Below are positions 24,584 through 36,522 of a DNA stretch of 64,000 nucleotides, piece by piece. The notes beneath the pieces are model-generated. The model made no database searches. It had not been told where the DNA came from and was given only the letters and a program-made list of their open reading frames with translations. Made by a program: the position numbers and the translations under genes. Each line of letters opens with the position of its first letter. Within the stretch, counting starts at the first letter, position 1. The DNA is from Clytia hemisphaerica (taxonomy: Eukaryota; Cnidaria; Hydrozoa; Leptothecata; Clytiidae), in NCBI GenBank assembly GCA_902728285.1, contig CACVBU010000402.1, positions 727,930 to 791,929 of the forward strand, given 5' to 3'.

Positions 24584-24665
24584 CATCTGGCACACAACGT
24601 TGTTTCAACGTTCATCTAACGTTATATGGACGTTGTGAACGTTAAATAAATGTTGAAACAACGTC
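24584..24665. mobile_element. AACGTTG foldback element, copy 5
   Basis: Starts CATCTGGCACACAACGTTG and ends TGTTGAAACAACGT, with the usual central TTATATGGACGTTGTGAACG. The right end is truncated. Confidence 0.7.
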
Positions 24666-24989
24666 TTTATACCAAATTTCTTGATTGCTTTAATATGACA
24701 ATAGCGATTTTGAAGATTCGCTAGACTTTGTGTTCTTTAAAGTTTGTATCTTTTATATTTATCTTTTGATATGATTTTGGTACGTTTCATTTAATTTAAT
24801 ATCTTCAGGATTGCACAGGATGTAATCTTTTTGGACATTGTGTTTTGTAGATAGATGTATATAAATTTGTAATGTAAATTATTTTTTGACCATTTGTGCT
24901 ATTATACGTTGGAATTTCAGTAAGCTCTTGCACGAGGGATCAGATCCTTGTTTTAGTATGGTAAAGATATTCAGAACCAATTATATTGT

Positions 24990-25178
24990 TCCAAGGTTAA
25001 AGAATCTAGTGGGAATGGTTTTGGAGTACAATTTTTAAACATTGAATTTAGAATGGGGATGAAATCAAAGTCCTTTTCCCAGTGGGGCTGAAATTCGAGG
25101 GTATTTTCCGACCGAGGACGAAATCTTTGCCAAATTTTCTAGTAGGGCTGGGGTCCCAGTTGGTCTGTGACACAGGGG
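24990..25178. mobile_element. hAT-like MITE family 1 (subfamily B), 5'-truncated
   Basis: Contains the right part of subfamily B, from GTTCCAAGGTTAAAGAATC to the end GGTCTGTGACACAGGGGT. Confidence 0.6.
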
Positions 25179-25277
25179 TATAGTATTTGAAAGGTACCCT
25201 TTACTTTTTAGTGTTTAGCCCCGGGTTTAGCCCCGGGTTATTCGTATGTAGATAGACATTTTATAAATAGTATTACA

Positions 25278-25283
25278 AATAAA
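25278..25283 (+). promoter_or_regulatory. Candidate polyadenylation signal for head A transcripts
   Basis: AATAAA about 1.06 kb past the stop codon at 24219, in AT-rich sequence with T-rich DNA following. If used, it would end the short transcript before heads B and C. Confidence 0.3.
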
Positions 25284-26007
25284 ATTATTGTTTCTTTATT
25301 TATAAGAAATTTTAAAATTGAATTAAGATTTATTTTTTTGTAAATATTAAATCTTTATTAATTTTGTAATTAAAATCATCTTTAAATTCAATGGCTGGAA
25401 GATTGGGTACTACTAAAATTACCTAATTAAGTCATTAAGTTGACTTTTGCTGTACCAGAACTTCTACCAGAACTACCAAACTAATCTTTGACCTAGTCCT
25501 AGTTAAAGTATTTTTTCTTTCGGCGGGCAGATTTTTGTACAAATTTGTGTAAATACAGACCAAATTTTTTATTACAATTTAAATTTATTTGTTTAAATGA
25601 ATTATATCATAGTGTAAATAAGGCTTTAATATTAGTAACATGTAATGTATATAGCATTTTAGTGTCTACCCTGAGGGACCAGTCAGCATAAGGTCATGAC
25701 ACTGTAAATAAGAGTCAACAGAAAAAAATTCCCTTTTTGACATTCTTGTGTGAATTAGTGGTAGGTCTCTTAGTAATCGGACATCTCTCGGACATCTTTT
25801 GGACGTCTTTTGAACATCTTGTAAGAGGATCAGTATTTCAATATTTTTCTTTCCTGTTTGTCTTATGTGATGCGTCACTTGCAGATTCATCAGTTTTTGT
25901 TGTCCATTTTTCTCGAAAGTACTTTTAATAAGATGGTACGATATTTCCACTTTTTTCCTTATTTTTATTTTCTGTCGTTTTCCGGTAGTTTTCTCATTTT
26001 CTTTACT

Positions 26008-26361
26008 GCAATGGACTCTCTCTCTAATTCGATCTTCAAGGGACCAAAAATTTTATTCGAATAGACCTTAAATCGGAGTTTTTGATTTTTCTAAAATCAA
26101 TGGATTGTGGGATTGTTTCGAGTGTATTACAATAGAAATCTCTTAGGAATTCCTCGAGGGAATTCTATTGTAATACACTCGAAACAATCCCACAATGCAT
26201 CGCTTTTTAAGAAAAATCAAAAACTCCGATAAGGTCTATTAGAAAAAGATTCAAATTACAGTGTTTTATTATACTTCGTTCAAATTAAGAGGACTAACAT
26301 TTTAATTCGAGTTATCGAAAGATTCGAATAGTAGAGCTTCGAATTAGAGAGAGTTGATTGT
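26008..26361. mobile_element. pogo-like MITE with long internal palindrome
   Basis: Starts CAATGGACTCTCTCTAATTCG and ends GAATTAGAGAGAGTTGATTG. The centre is a near-perfect palindrome of about 75-bp arms (about 26076-26215, around TCCTCGAGGGA), including GTTTCGAGTGTATTACAATAG on both arms. It is the best-preserved copy of this family here. Confidence 0.75.
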
Positions 26362-26600
26362 AATTCTATTATGGGGTCTTTTTAATGCTTCTCATTATAG
26401 ATCTCCCAATTTCTTACAGCAACATAATTCTTAGGTTTTTATATTCTAGAATTATCTTTCATTTTTATCTTTTCAATTTCTTTCAAAGAATAAATTAACT
26501 GAATTACAAAATTTATTACCTTGTGTCATAATTGTTTTGCCTAACTAACTTCGCCCTCAAAAACATCAGAAACTTTCTCTTACACAGTAGGTGGTTTATA

Positions 26601-26892
26601 CACCCCTGTCTCACAGCCTCGGTAAAGCTTTTTCCCACAGTGGGGGATAAAATCTTCCATTGAAAATCCAATGGGGATAAAAATTCTATTGTTCCTAAGT
26701 CGAAAAATCAGGTGGGGATGTTTTTGGAGAGCGGCTTTTTACATTGAATTTTGAATGGGGATGAAATCAAAGTCAATTCCCCAGTGGGGATGAAATTGTA
26801 GGTCTTCCCACCGGGGACGAGATTTTGGCCGAATTTTCCAGTGGGACTGGGCTCGGGACTGGGGTCCCAGTGGGTCTGTGACACAGGGGTGT
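26601..26892. mobile_element. hAT-like MITE family 1 (subfamily B), full-length copy
   Basis: Starts CACCCCTGTCTCACAGCCTC and ends GGTCTGTGACACAGGGGTG. Flanking 8-mers GGTTTATA and TGTTTATC match at 6 of 8. Confidence 0.8.
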
Positions 26893-27786
26893 GTTTATCT
26901 AGTACCCCTTGGCCGGGCTGAACATATTCTTAGTTCAGTTGTCAGACCCAAAAGTGTATTTCAAAGGCGGTGCTATTGTCGCATTGTCGAATTCAGATAT
27001 GGTGTTCTATAGAGGGCAATACTCATTAGAGCGTGGCGCTAAATGGAGGAAAAAAGCTTATTTTTCACAAAATATATAATTTAGCTTTTGTCTGTATCTC
27101 AAGTTGCAAATTGCAATTTTGAATATGACCAAAGAAGGAAATCATAAAAAAATTACACGAGAAAAGAAAATTCGCAATCTGCTCACAACTATAAACCTAA
27201 CTATGACTGTAACAAACTTATTATGCAAAGCTCAATACTTAGTGTTTTGAGCACTCTGGTGTCAACAGCAGTCTATGCTCACTTACCCGAGCCACACTGA
27301 TGAGTCCTAGGAAAGATGAAACACGTGTTTGCGGATAGATATAACCCACAACTATACATGAATTTAACAAAAATTAAGAGTCGTGACTATTTCAAGTGTT
27401 GCAACCCACTTTTCAAAATAACAAAATTCATGTTAAAATTTGTCAAAGAAAAATAAACAAGGTTTATTATCTGAGTGGATTTGTAACCAAGCCTACCTTC
27501 TTTATCTTATTTAGATTAGAGGGAAGCATGCTGGCCTATGGGAGTCACCGGCATTTCACAATTCATCAGTTTACATTTTACTACTAGTAATTTTCCCTTA
27601 GAATTCATAGACTTTATAGACATTACATCGTGTGTAATGTATGTGTGTAAAATCTTGATACATGTCTAATAAAATTATCATCATTGAAGTGAAATTCACG
27701 GCCAAGAAACTGGTCAAACCTTTTGTCGGTTGTTGTTTATCGAGAAAAAGGATAGAGTATCATATATCCCTGCCTCGTTGACCCGA

Positions 27787-27937
27787 TACTCTTAGGTTCC
27801 AAATAAACGGGCCCCCTGTTAATCTTTCAAAAATCTTCCAACCCCCCGGAATTTTTCAGCTTTCAAAGAGAAGGTCCCTTATAATTTCCAAACCCCCCGG
27901 CAATTAGATCCCCCCGTTTATTTGGAACCTAAGAGTA
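27787..27937. mobile_element. TACTCTTAGGTTCC MITE
   Basis: Perfect 25-bp inverted ends beginning TACTCTTAGGTTCCAAATAA enclose a C-rich interior of about 100 bp (ACCCCCCGG blocks). Confidence 0.75.
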
Positions 27938-30496
27938 GGTAGTTTGGATTACAAGAGGATTTGACTGACGATACACCCATCAGGCCTTAAAACGGCGTAG
28001 TTGGATTTTGAGGGGAAAAAGGAAACCTTCTTCTTGACGCCCCTACATTGCGTGTTTGAATACCATCGTCGAATGTATTTTTTCGGAATTTTATTTACCA
28101 GTCAGACTGCACTACGAGATAAGATATCTTTTGTTTTTTGAGATTATAGAGACTATTTTTTACCCAACTCAACACTTAAACCTAAGACTTCTTTGGATTA
28201 TCAAATTTAATGTTTTCCTCAGTGGGGATAGAATTTAGTGTAGTTTTCGAATGAGATTTCATGGTAATACTTAATTGAGCTGACGGGGATGCGACACAAA
28301 CTCTTTAACATTGATAGTCAAGAAAAAGACCTTTTTCTAACTTTGATCTTTGTTACTAGTAAACTTTAAATGTCAGGTACTTCTTGATCGTAGACCTATC
28401 ACCTGTCATCGCAAAGACTTGGTTTACACGAGAGCTTGAAGTGCTTTTAACATATAAAAACAAAGTCGAAAATATTTTCTCATGCTAACCCGATGGAATT
28501 TAAGGCCCTCTTCACCTAAACCATCAAATTTCAAAACACGATTATACAAGTTGTTATTGGCGTAAAGTACTTTTCAGGAAAACCCATCCTTGTAATACCT
28601 TCTGAAATCACGTAATTTTTTGACCCGTGATTGGTTGAAAGTGCGACGTATTGGCTTAAAAAAAAAGAAAAGTTACATAATTTCGTGGAAGTTTTACAAT
28701 GGTGATGTCCTGAATGAGAAAATTACCATAGGGTCTACATTTTGTTTTTAATCCTTGAATTACAAGAAATTTTGGGGAGAGGCAAATCTAGAATTTCTTT
28801 ATCTTTTATCCGCCAGATTAATATCGGAGAATATAGGTATAAATTTACTTGATTTATTGGCATTATCAATTCCTTTAAGGATGGTACAAGACAACCCAGA
28901 TAACTTTTTTATAATGAAAAATGGCCTTTTTTCACAAGTCGCAACATAGGATTACACAAGCGAAAAGCGTGAAAAACAGCATGGATGCAACCATGGCCTT
29001 GGGAGGTTAAGAAAATTTCTCATATAAGTAAAGTAGCCGTAAATGAATGACAATATTTCGTGTTTGACCTTTTCCCTACCCCGAAGAAAAAACATCTCAC
29101 CTTGTCACTTCATTTTCAATGGAACTGTAAGCCCAGTGGTTTGAACCCCTAATGTTTAAGTTACAAAACGCCGACGGCATATTATTGCGTTTCGATACAA
29201 CATTTTTGTAAGACCATTGTTTGCTACTACTCTGAAGATCCCGAATAGTAGGGGGCCTCCGAATAAAAGGTTGGGACGTCCTGAACTTGTTCAAAATATG
29301 ATAAACTGGGAGACCTGATTACCGGGGGTTGTAGATTGTACCTCTAAAAAGCCCGAGATAAGTTAATTGTAGACTAAAACCAGGCTATTTAGAACACTTA
29401 ATATTTTCAAAAATAAATAAATGAGGGGTCTAAATAAGAACGGGAGATGGAGATTCGAAAAAAATATCTCTTCAAAAAAAATCAAGTGATTCTGTTCCGT
29501 AATCATACCGGAAACACGATACAATTTAATAAAACCTTATACAACATAGAAACTAAGTTATGACATATCCGTATTTTTTCAACCGAAGTTATGAATGACC
29601 CTTCACCATATTCAGAGATGACAAGTATAAGAATATTAAGTATATGAACAAATTATAGATGCTGAGTGATTTTTGCGTAGGATGTACTCTGTCAGTACAT
29701 GTTGAAAATGTCATTCATTTTCATCCATTAATGTAGTACTACTACTACCCATTATGAAAGTCTAAAAAGTTCCTTTTGATTGGACAAACAAATTTTTAGA
29801 GCTTAAAAAATGCCTAAAAACAAGTTACTTAGAAACTATACTGTAATTTTTATGATTTTTCAAAAATTGTGATATTTTAAAACCTCCCTGTAAAGACCAC
29901 CAGAAATATACCTCATAAAATTTGTTTTATTTTACCCCCCCCCACCCCATTAAAAAATCACCAAAAACTACCCTAAATCTTTTTCAAACAGGAACTTACA
30001 AATGTACTTTCTCGCCCTTCTGTCCAAAATGACACTTTCTTTCATTGCAAATTGCAATAGTCTTATATTAAATCAGGAAGAACTGCTTTCATTCCAAGGA
30101 GGTTCACATCAACAATCAGGAAGCTGTCACGTCAATGACAAAATCTTCCTTAAGTTGATATGAACTCGACAACTAGACGAAATCAAAATATTGTTGTTCC
30201 TTTTGAACTGGTCCTTTTTGCGGAATTTTTGTTTCCTTTCTGTTTCTCTGCCAAAACCAGAAAGGATGTTTTTCTTTGGATAACTGATAGTATTTAACTG
30301 ATCAAAGAACTGATGATATAGAGATGTGTTTTTTGTTTTCATCATTTTTTGTACTATTACACTATCTTCTTTAGTCATGTATCACAAACGATTGACAACC
30401 AAAAAAATGGCCCCTATTTGTTTTCACATCAAAATTTAAACTCACTATAATCCTACCTCACTTCGCTCTCGTGTTCTTTCTAGTAAAAACTTATAT
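27938..30496. other. Noncoding stretch between heads A and B
   Basis: Searched for further membrane, stalk or head exons (Gly-X-Y, C-x-C or coiled-coil frames after an AG acceptor). None found. Only short frames without domain content are present, plus a C run near 29935. Confidence 0.45.
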
Positions 30497-30575
30497 AACA
30501 GACCCGGCGGACCAACCGTAAAAATGGGTAGGCTGAAGACCTTCAGATTTGTAAGAGAACTGGAAACTACCATCA
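30497..30575. repeat. CCCGGCGGA repeat, fragment
   Basis: ACCCGGCGGACCAACCGTAAA, followed by a GGTAGGCTGAAG block, matches the complement of the right end of the element at 33047-33195. Confidence 0.5.
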
Positions 30576-30578
30576 AGT

Positions 30579-30811
30579 CACTGGGCGGAATCAGAGATTT
30601 CCAATCCTGGAAATATCTTGAAAATGTGATATTTCCATATGCATTAGCAAATATGGAAATATGACTTTTCTATATTTCCAAAGTTGAGGATATATCATAT
30701 TTCATGATATTTCCAAATCTTAAATTCATTGAAATATCATATTTTTAAAATATGATTTTTCAATCCTGGAAATATCATAAAATATCATGAAATCTCTTAT
30801 TTCGCCCAGTG
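30579..30811. mobile_element. CACTGGGCGGAA MITE with GGAAATAT arrays
   Basis: Ends are CACTGGGCGGAATCAGAGAT and its near complement (GAAATCTCTTATTTCGCCCAGTG). The interior consists almost wholly of GGAAATAT/ATATTTCC words in both orientations. Confidence 0.7.
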
Positions 30812-31492
30812 GTATTTTGGTTTGGTTTTTCACTTTATTTGCAAAAACTCCCTTTGGGAAGGTGTGAAACCCGAATAGGCGCGGTCAGGCTGTCACGAGA
30901 TGCTGAGAAAATGCATGCAAACAAACTCGGCTTAAAAAAAAGAATTCTATACTAAAAATCAGGCTTAGACAAGATCCAAATAAAAGATATATGACAAATA
31001 ATCGCTGTATTTGTCCTAGCTTGAAATCAGGTTGTGTGGTCGTCTGTGATACTGTTTGTGCGTAAAGGCGAATCATGTACATAGCTTTACCAGGACTTCC
31101 ACGAATTTTGTAGCCTACATAAAAGTTCATTTTTATGTTAATTTCAAAATTTGATATTATGTATGAACTTAAAAAATCAATATATCTTTTAACTTGCGGA
31201 CGAATCGTAATGCCCTTTAAAAATTAATTCGCCAGTAAATTGTACTATTTATCAACAGAAACATCAATTATAAATGTAAATTTAATTTAACTCAATAAAC
31301 CATTCCGTAATGAAAGCACTTTTAAAATCGAATGCATAGCCATCAGATAGTTAGAAACTTGTTTTAAAAGACTCTTTACCTATAGATAAGTTAACCGAAA
31401 AATAAAACTTATTCAAAAAATATGCTATGCATTTTTCCACAAAATTTGACCAAATTCCATGAAAATTAATTATCTTATGGCTATGCATTTAG

Positions 31493-32327
31493 ATTACGAG
31501 CGCTGAGGTCATAACTGGACCCCGAGGACCTCAAGGACCACCAGGAACGAATGGTACAAATGGAGCTCTCGGCCCCACCGGGCCCCCTGGAATCAATTTG
31601 GAAGGATGTAGAAAAAAGAGAAAGAGAGGAGTACAATCGCTTAATCTTCGGTTAACAACAACTGGCCAATGGGATACTAAGGTAAGATGAATTTTCATTC
31701 ATTTTTAAACACCACACTTTACCCGAATATCAATACAAATGTCTCTAGGGAGCTGGTTTTAAGTATAAAACATTCACATTTTGTTATAAACAAATAAGAA
31801 AGTCAGTAAGAAACAAAATCAGAAGTTTTTTCTAATCATGGAAAAAATACAACATGTAACTGTCCTCCTCAAAAAGACCTTAAATGGAAATGAAATTTCA
31901 CGAAGCATCAAAGAAGTCTCTTGAAAGTAGGACAAAATTCCTCCAATCAATTGCTTATTCGAACATCTATATATTCGATAGAAGCAGGGTAAAAGGAATA
32001 GAAACGAAATGAAAAATGGCCTGTTAGAATTTAATAAAATCATTATTGAAGAGTACATTGTTTCGTAGGACTTTGCTCTCGTCATTCGTATCCTTTATCA
32101 AGACCTGGACAAAGATTCTGTCTATATATTTATATTTTTGGTTTTAGACCGAGAAGATTATCAGCGCTTCGTGTACGAGCAAAAAAGCAGTATCGATGCA
32201 ATTAATATCCAGTGAGGATGATGGTGTGGTTGATTTACCAGCAGGTAATTACGAATGCGAATGTCGAATGGAGTCGATCACTGACGGAGAATGTGTGCTT
32301 CATTATTGGATTTGCCCGAGCAATTAA
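31493..32327 (+). CDS. Alternative 3' cassette B: collagen repeat plus six-cysteine head
   Basis: Two exons, 31493-31681 (63 codons) and 32148-32327 (59 codons plus stop), have clean AG acceptors and a GTAAG donor, all in phase 0. Exon 1 encodes nine Gly-X-Y triplets (GPRGPQGPPG, then TNGTNG, then GPTGPPG), then a cysteine and a basic KKRKRG segment. Exon 2 gives SASC, CEC, GEC and ICP. The cysteine order and the intron position (6-8 residues before the second cysteine) match exons 6-7 of the upstream gene and cassette C. No start codon, membrane helix or coiled coil precedes it. Splicing from the phase-0 donor at 22937 would give a 615-residue protein. Alternatives are an unspliced duplicated fragment or a gene whose 5' exons I missed. 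Intact frames despite strong divergence argue for function. Confidence 0.75.
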
Positions 32328-32606
32328 AGTGGGTTTAAAAAGTCATTATGATGTATTGAAAAGTGTTAAGCAGAGGGAGAACTTCACTTCAGAGCTAGGA
32401 ACTGCTGAAATTTAAACTACGAAACTAAATAATGGGTTGTAGAAAGCTCAGGGAATATCATATTCGTCATATTGCTGAACAAATCCTGGTGAATTGACTG
32501 TGCGTTAAAAAGACTTAAATGATCATGAACCTTAATGTTCAATAGACTAAAGAAACGACTGATCAAGTAGACAAAAAGCAAAATGTCATGGGCAGCAACA
32601 ATCGGA

Positions 32607-32910
32607 CACCCCCTTCTCACAGACCTTTTGGGACCCCTTCCTACTTGAAAAATTGGCCAAAATATCGTCCCTAGTGGAAGATTATACTCTAATTTTTGTC
32701 TATCTCTGACAATAATCACATAAGCAAATCCTTACTGCAAAATATTGTGCTTTTTCTTCCATTGCCACTGAATATTCTCGCTCGAAAACAATAGAATCCA
32801 AATCCCCAGCCATAAAAAAGCATGGGAATATCAATGCCAATTGAGTTTTGGTCTGTTATTTTTACACCCACTGGCTGAAAAAATCCTACCGGGTCTGTGA
32901 GAAGGGGGTG
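32607..32910. mobile_element. hAT-like MITE family 1 (subfamily A), copy 4
   Basis: Starts CACCCCCTTCTCACAGACC and ends GGTCTGTGAGAAGGGGGTG. Flanking 8-mers CAATCGGA and CAATCTGC match at 6 of 8. Confidence 0.8.
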
Positions 32911-33046
32911 CAATCTGCAAACCAGAGAGGTGTATCTTGACAAAAAGGAATATGCAATGTACCTTTAATCAGAATTCAGGAAACTTCCCTCAAAGAGCTC
33001 TTCAAATGATATGAATATCTTTAACGAAAGAATAATATGGAAAATT

Positions 33047-33195
33047 CTTTCAGGCCCGGCGGAAGAGGAGAGACTGGGGAGACTTTAGCCACTTTTGAGA
33101 AGATGAGGTTTTGTTCTCGAATTCCAAGTGAATTTCATCCCATCCAAGCCTTCAGCCTCCCCACTTTTACGGTTGCTCCGCCGGGTATGTCTTTG
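33047..33195. mobile_element. CCCGGCGGA inverted-repeat element
   Basis: Starts CAGGCCCGGCGGAAG and ends GGTTGCTCCGCCGGGTA. The frame through it shows PGGRGETGE, which mimics a collagen run but is part of the repeat. Confidence 0.5.
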
Positions 33196-33629
33196 ATAAA
33201 ATCTAATAATGTCAGCCCAATTTTGAGCTACTTTTATTACATGGGAAATGCTTCAATAATTTATACCCAAATAGGGTTCATTTCCAGCCTACGTCTGCCA
33301 GTCGGTGCAAAGATGTTCAAATTACTGAATTACTTTTTTATCAAATAGTAGACCTCTCATGCGATTACAAAACTAGATGTTTTATATAGGTAAGAATAAC
33401 CTGAAAGTCGATTATCTTACAAACGCAATTATTTTAGAATTTTATATATTTAGATAATTATAATTGTATTTATCAATTTTAGACGTAAAATTTGTACATA
33501 AATTTTCTATTTTACTAAGCCACAGACTTTATTCCCTACTGAAACACTTTTTTGTATCTTTTGGTAAAAAGAACGAAGAGAGCCTTAGTATAACGTTATT
33601 ATAACCATTATTCACACAATGTTTACCAT

Positions 33630-33828
33630 AATACACCTTTTTGACCGTAGTCGCGCGGTTAGGTGCGTAACTACTTTTTACCACCCTAAACTCGATCCAA
33701 TCCTTTTTTTACACTTTTTCTATATTGCCTATAGGTGCGAAATAAAAGACTGGGACGGTTTTAGGGTGGTAAAACGGACAAAAAATGCCCCCACGGCAAT
33801 TGGCGGTTACGGTCGAAAAGGTGTATTC
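33630..33828. mobile_element. TACACCTTTTCGACC MITE, copy 2
   Basis: Ends ATACACCTTTTTGACCGTAG and TACGGTCGAAAAGGTGTATT. The interior is in inverted orientation relative to the copy at 10867. Confidence 0.75.
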
Positions 33829-34491
33829 AATACCCATTCAATGCTCATCTAATCCCAACAGTGGGTACGTTTACACATCCCTGGCATATCATTATTGGTT
33901 CCGAGGGATTTTTATCTCAATCATGTGATTTTATCTGATATTCCGATGGCGAATTTGGTGGCCGCCCACGCTAAAGCTCTAATGGAGTATGCCAATTTCC
34001 ATCGGAGAGAAATGATAGACGGCATTTGATGTACCGAATCCCCATTCGGGCTCAATTCAACTACTTTTGCGCGTAAAGCTAAAAAATATTTCGGTTGGAC
34101 ACCAGTTCTTGAAAACAAGGACTGGGGTTCAGACCTCTTGCTGCAAAATCTGTGACGCGGTATTTCAAAATTCCGTTATCTAAACCTTCCAGGTGTTGGA
34201 AAATTTCCCGAACTTCAGAGCATTATCGTGTCGCATAGGAATTTTTGCATCTGGTACCAGATAAACACGAGATTACGAACACGAAAAACTGCGATACACA
34301 AATAAAAAACTATCAAAACTATTTTCTTGCAAATAATTATGGTATGTCAGATGACAGGGCTGGGAAAGTACACTCTTGTATAGCGAACCTTCTCTATACA
34401 AGTGTCCCTGGGTTTGGTAAACGCACCCAATATCGTAACTGATGCTTCAATGTTTTCATTTTTCTGAGGTTTGTCATGAAGGCCTATTTTA

Positions 34492-34770
34492 GTGTCATTA
34501 TAAAAAACCTCGGTCTGGCAATGTATTGTTTTAGCTTTTTGTTCAATCATAGTATAATATGGTTCAATATTCCTTTGTTACAAATAAAAGACGAGTTGCG
34601 ATTTGCATGCTTTTTGATCACGTTACCAAAATCTCCTCTTGGGATAGGTCTATTTTTTAATCACATGATCAAAAAGTTTTCAAAATAGATCGATTTTGGT
34701 AAGTTAGCTCCATCTTTTAACACTAAAAAGAGACAAAAGCATTCTAGATCAGTGTTTTTATAATGACTGT
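34492..34770. mobile_element. GTCATTATAAAAA MITE, copy 1
   Basis: Starts GTGTCATTATAAAAAACCTC and ends AGTGTTTTTATAATGACTGT. It contains a TTTTGATCACGTTACC block and ATCACATGATCAAAAAG. Copies are at 37897 and 48555. It ends 32 bp before the collagen exon of cassette C, so it may supply part of that intron's branch-point region. Confidence 0.7.
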
Positions 34771-34802
34771 CTGAAATAATTCATATTAATTTTTTTCTAT
34801 AG

Positions 34803-36178
34803 TTTGAAGCAAAGAAGCTCGAAAAACCTGGTCCCGTAGGTCTTCAAGGCATCAATGGAGTCAACGGTACCTCTGGAGCACCGGGTCCAAGAGGGCCAGG
34901 GCCCAACTTGAAAGAGTGTACTTATGTAACAAAACCAAGTTCGAGGACCATTGGTGATGGCGATTCAATACCAGATCGATTGGTTGTAGATTACACATTC
35001 CAAAATGTAAGATTGTTTTTTATTAGACCTATGAACCATTAGCAAACTTCATTCATTAAAACTTGACTAGGATATTTACTAGACCAATTATATGAAAACA
35101 ATGAGGCTAAAAAATGCAAAGTAAGAACAAACCAAAGACTAAACTGGCTGTCTATGGGTGATAGCAAATCGAGTCACAAAGTGACGAAAAAAAAAGTAAA
35201 GCATTCTCGTAGCAGGAAGGAGAATTTAGGGGTTCCCTATTCCACCATTCTGTATTCCGTTAAATTTTTTATTGAATCCTTCAAACATCGAATATCAAAC
35301 TTGTTGTCAGAAATTAAGGAATTTTTGAATAGTTCTTAGAACTTCTGATTTTTTTGGCCAATGGACAAAACTCAATTTATAGTCTCTTGCAGTGATTTTC
35401 GAGATTCCGTCTTAATTTCGCCCCCACTTCGTTGAAAAAAGGGCCATGTCACTCCTCCACCAACTTACTGTCCCCTTAACAAACCAGTTACAAGAGCAGC
35501 CTTTATGTAGCGACCGTAGTGCAATGGTAGAGCTTCCGGCTACGGTGCGCAATGTTGTGGGTTCAACCCCCAGCCGGGTCATACCAAAGATTCTCAAAAT
35601 GGTACTTGATGCCTCTCTGCTAGATGCTCAGCAATTAAGAGAAGGATCAAGGGTAAGTGGAGCAATCCAGGGGGAAAGAGTGGCGCCCTCCCCTACCTTC
35701 GGGTAGACAGCTACCGAAAGAGGAGCCTTCGGGTCGCCTCCGACTGCGGTCGCAGACTTACTTACTTACTTATGTAGCTTCAAGTTATTTTATTTACAAG
35801 GTGGAGTCGTCTATAATCCGTGTATTACAGTATTATAGGTGTTACAATACATGTAACGGAATAATACCAGTTTCTATAAACTAGACTAAACTTTTTCCTC
35901 TTCTCCTTTTCATTTTTTGTTGATTTTACTATATCTGAATTAGTTATGTTTGCTAGCATGCTAGACTATTTTATATACTGATCAAATCGTTTCTTCTTTA
36001 CATACAGAACGAGGTGATTGTTGGTGGTTATTGCAGTAGTTCAGTCACCATCGATTTCGAGCTTACGTTACGTGAACAGGACAATCTTTATTTGTGTACA
36101 TGCACAAACTTTAAAAGTGGATCATCAAAAGTCGATTGTCATATCAGTCTTTTCAGATGTCCAAAAGAACAAGCATGA
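34803..36178 (+). CDS. Alternative 3' cassette C: collagen repeat plus six-cysteine head
   Basis: Exons 34803-35006 (68 codons) and 36008-36178 (56 codons plus stop) are both phase 0, with a T-rich tract and AG acceptor before each. Exon 1 has about eight Gly-X-Y triplets (GPVGLQGINGVNG, then GAPGPRGPG), followed by NLKEC. Exon 2 has GGYC, LCTC, VDC and RCP, the same six-cysteine pattern and intron position as heads A and B. No 5' exons lie in the 2.5 kb back to cassette B. Splicing from the donor at 22937 would give 617 residues. The intron between its exons holds a tRNA-derived SINE. It is inferred to be an alternative terminal cassette of the 16366 gene; the alternative is an independent or decayed duplicate. 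Confidence 0.75.
35510..35776 (+). mobile_element. tRNA-derived SINE
   Basis: The head has a Pol III A box (TAGTGCAATGGTAGAGC, 35518-35534) and a B box (GGGTTCAACCCC, about 35560). A GC-rich body without coding content follows, and it ends in a (CTTA)n tail at about 35757-35772. The acceptor stem does not pair well, so it is not a functional tRNA. It is inserted in the intron of cassette C. Confidence 0.75.
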
Positions 36179-36247
36179 ACATCACAAATTATTGGGGAAC
36201 GGACATTTTTAAAAGAACAGTAAATCATATCTTTTGGATTTGGAATA

Positions 36248-36522
36248 CAACCTTGTGTCACAGCGCCGGTGGAACCTTTTCCCTCAATGGGGATAAAAAT
36301 TCCTATTGAAATCCCAATGGAGATTCTATTGCTCCAAGGTTAAAAATCCAATGGGGATAGTTTTGGAGTGCAATTTTTAAACATTGAATTCCCATTGGGG
36401 ATGAAATCAACGTGAATGTCTCAGTGGGGCTGAAATTCCGGGGTATTTTCCTGCCGGGGACGAAATCTTTGCCAAATTTTCCAGTGGGGCAGGGGTCCCA
36501 GCGGGTTTGTTACGCAGGGGTG
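36248..36522. mobile_element. hAT-like MITE family 1 (subfamily B), copy with clear target duplication
   Basis: Starts CAACCTTGTGTCACAGC and ends TTTGTTACGCAGGGGTG. Flanking 8-mers TTGGAATA and TTGGAATT match at 7 of 8, which supports an 8-bp duplication. It begins 70 bp after the cassette C stop. Confidence 0.8.

Noticed and set aside
33037..33348. PGGRGETGE stretch after a TTTCAG acceptor-like site, possible fourth collagen cassette
   Set aside because: It is the end of a CCCGGCGGA inverted-repeat element, no further Gly-X-Y or cysteine head follows, and the related repeat at 30497 has none.
35511..35583. Functional tRNA gene
   Set aside because: A and B boxes are good but the acceptor stem does not pair and a SINE body with (CTTA)n tail follows.
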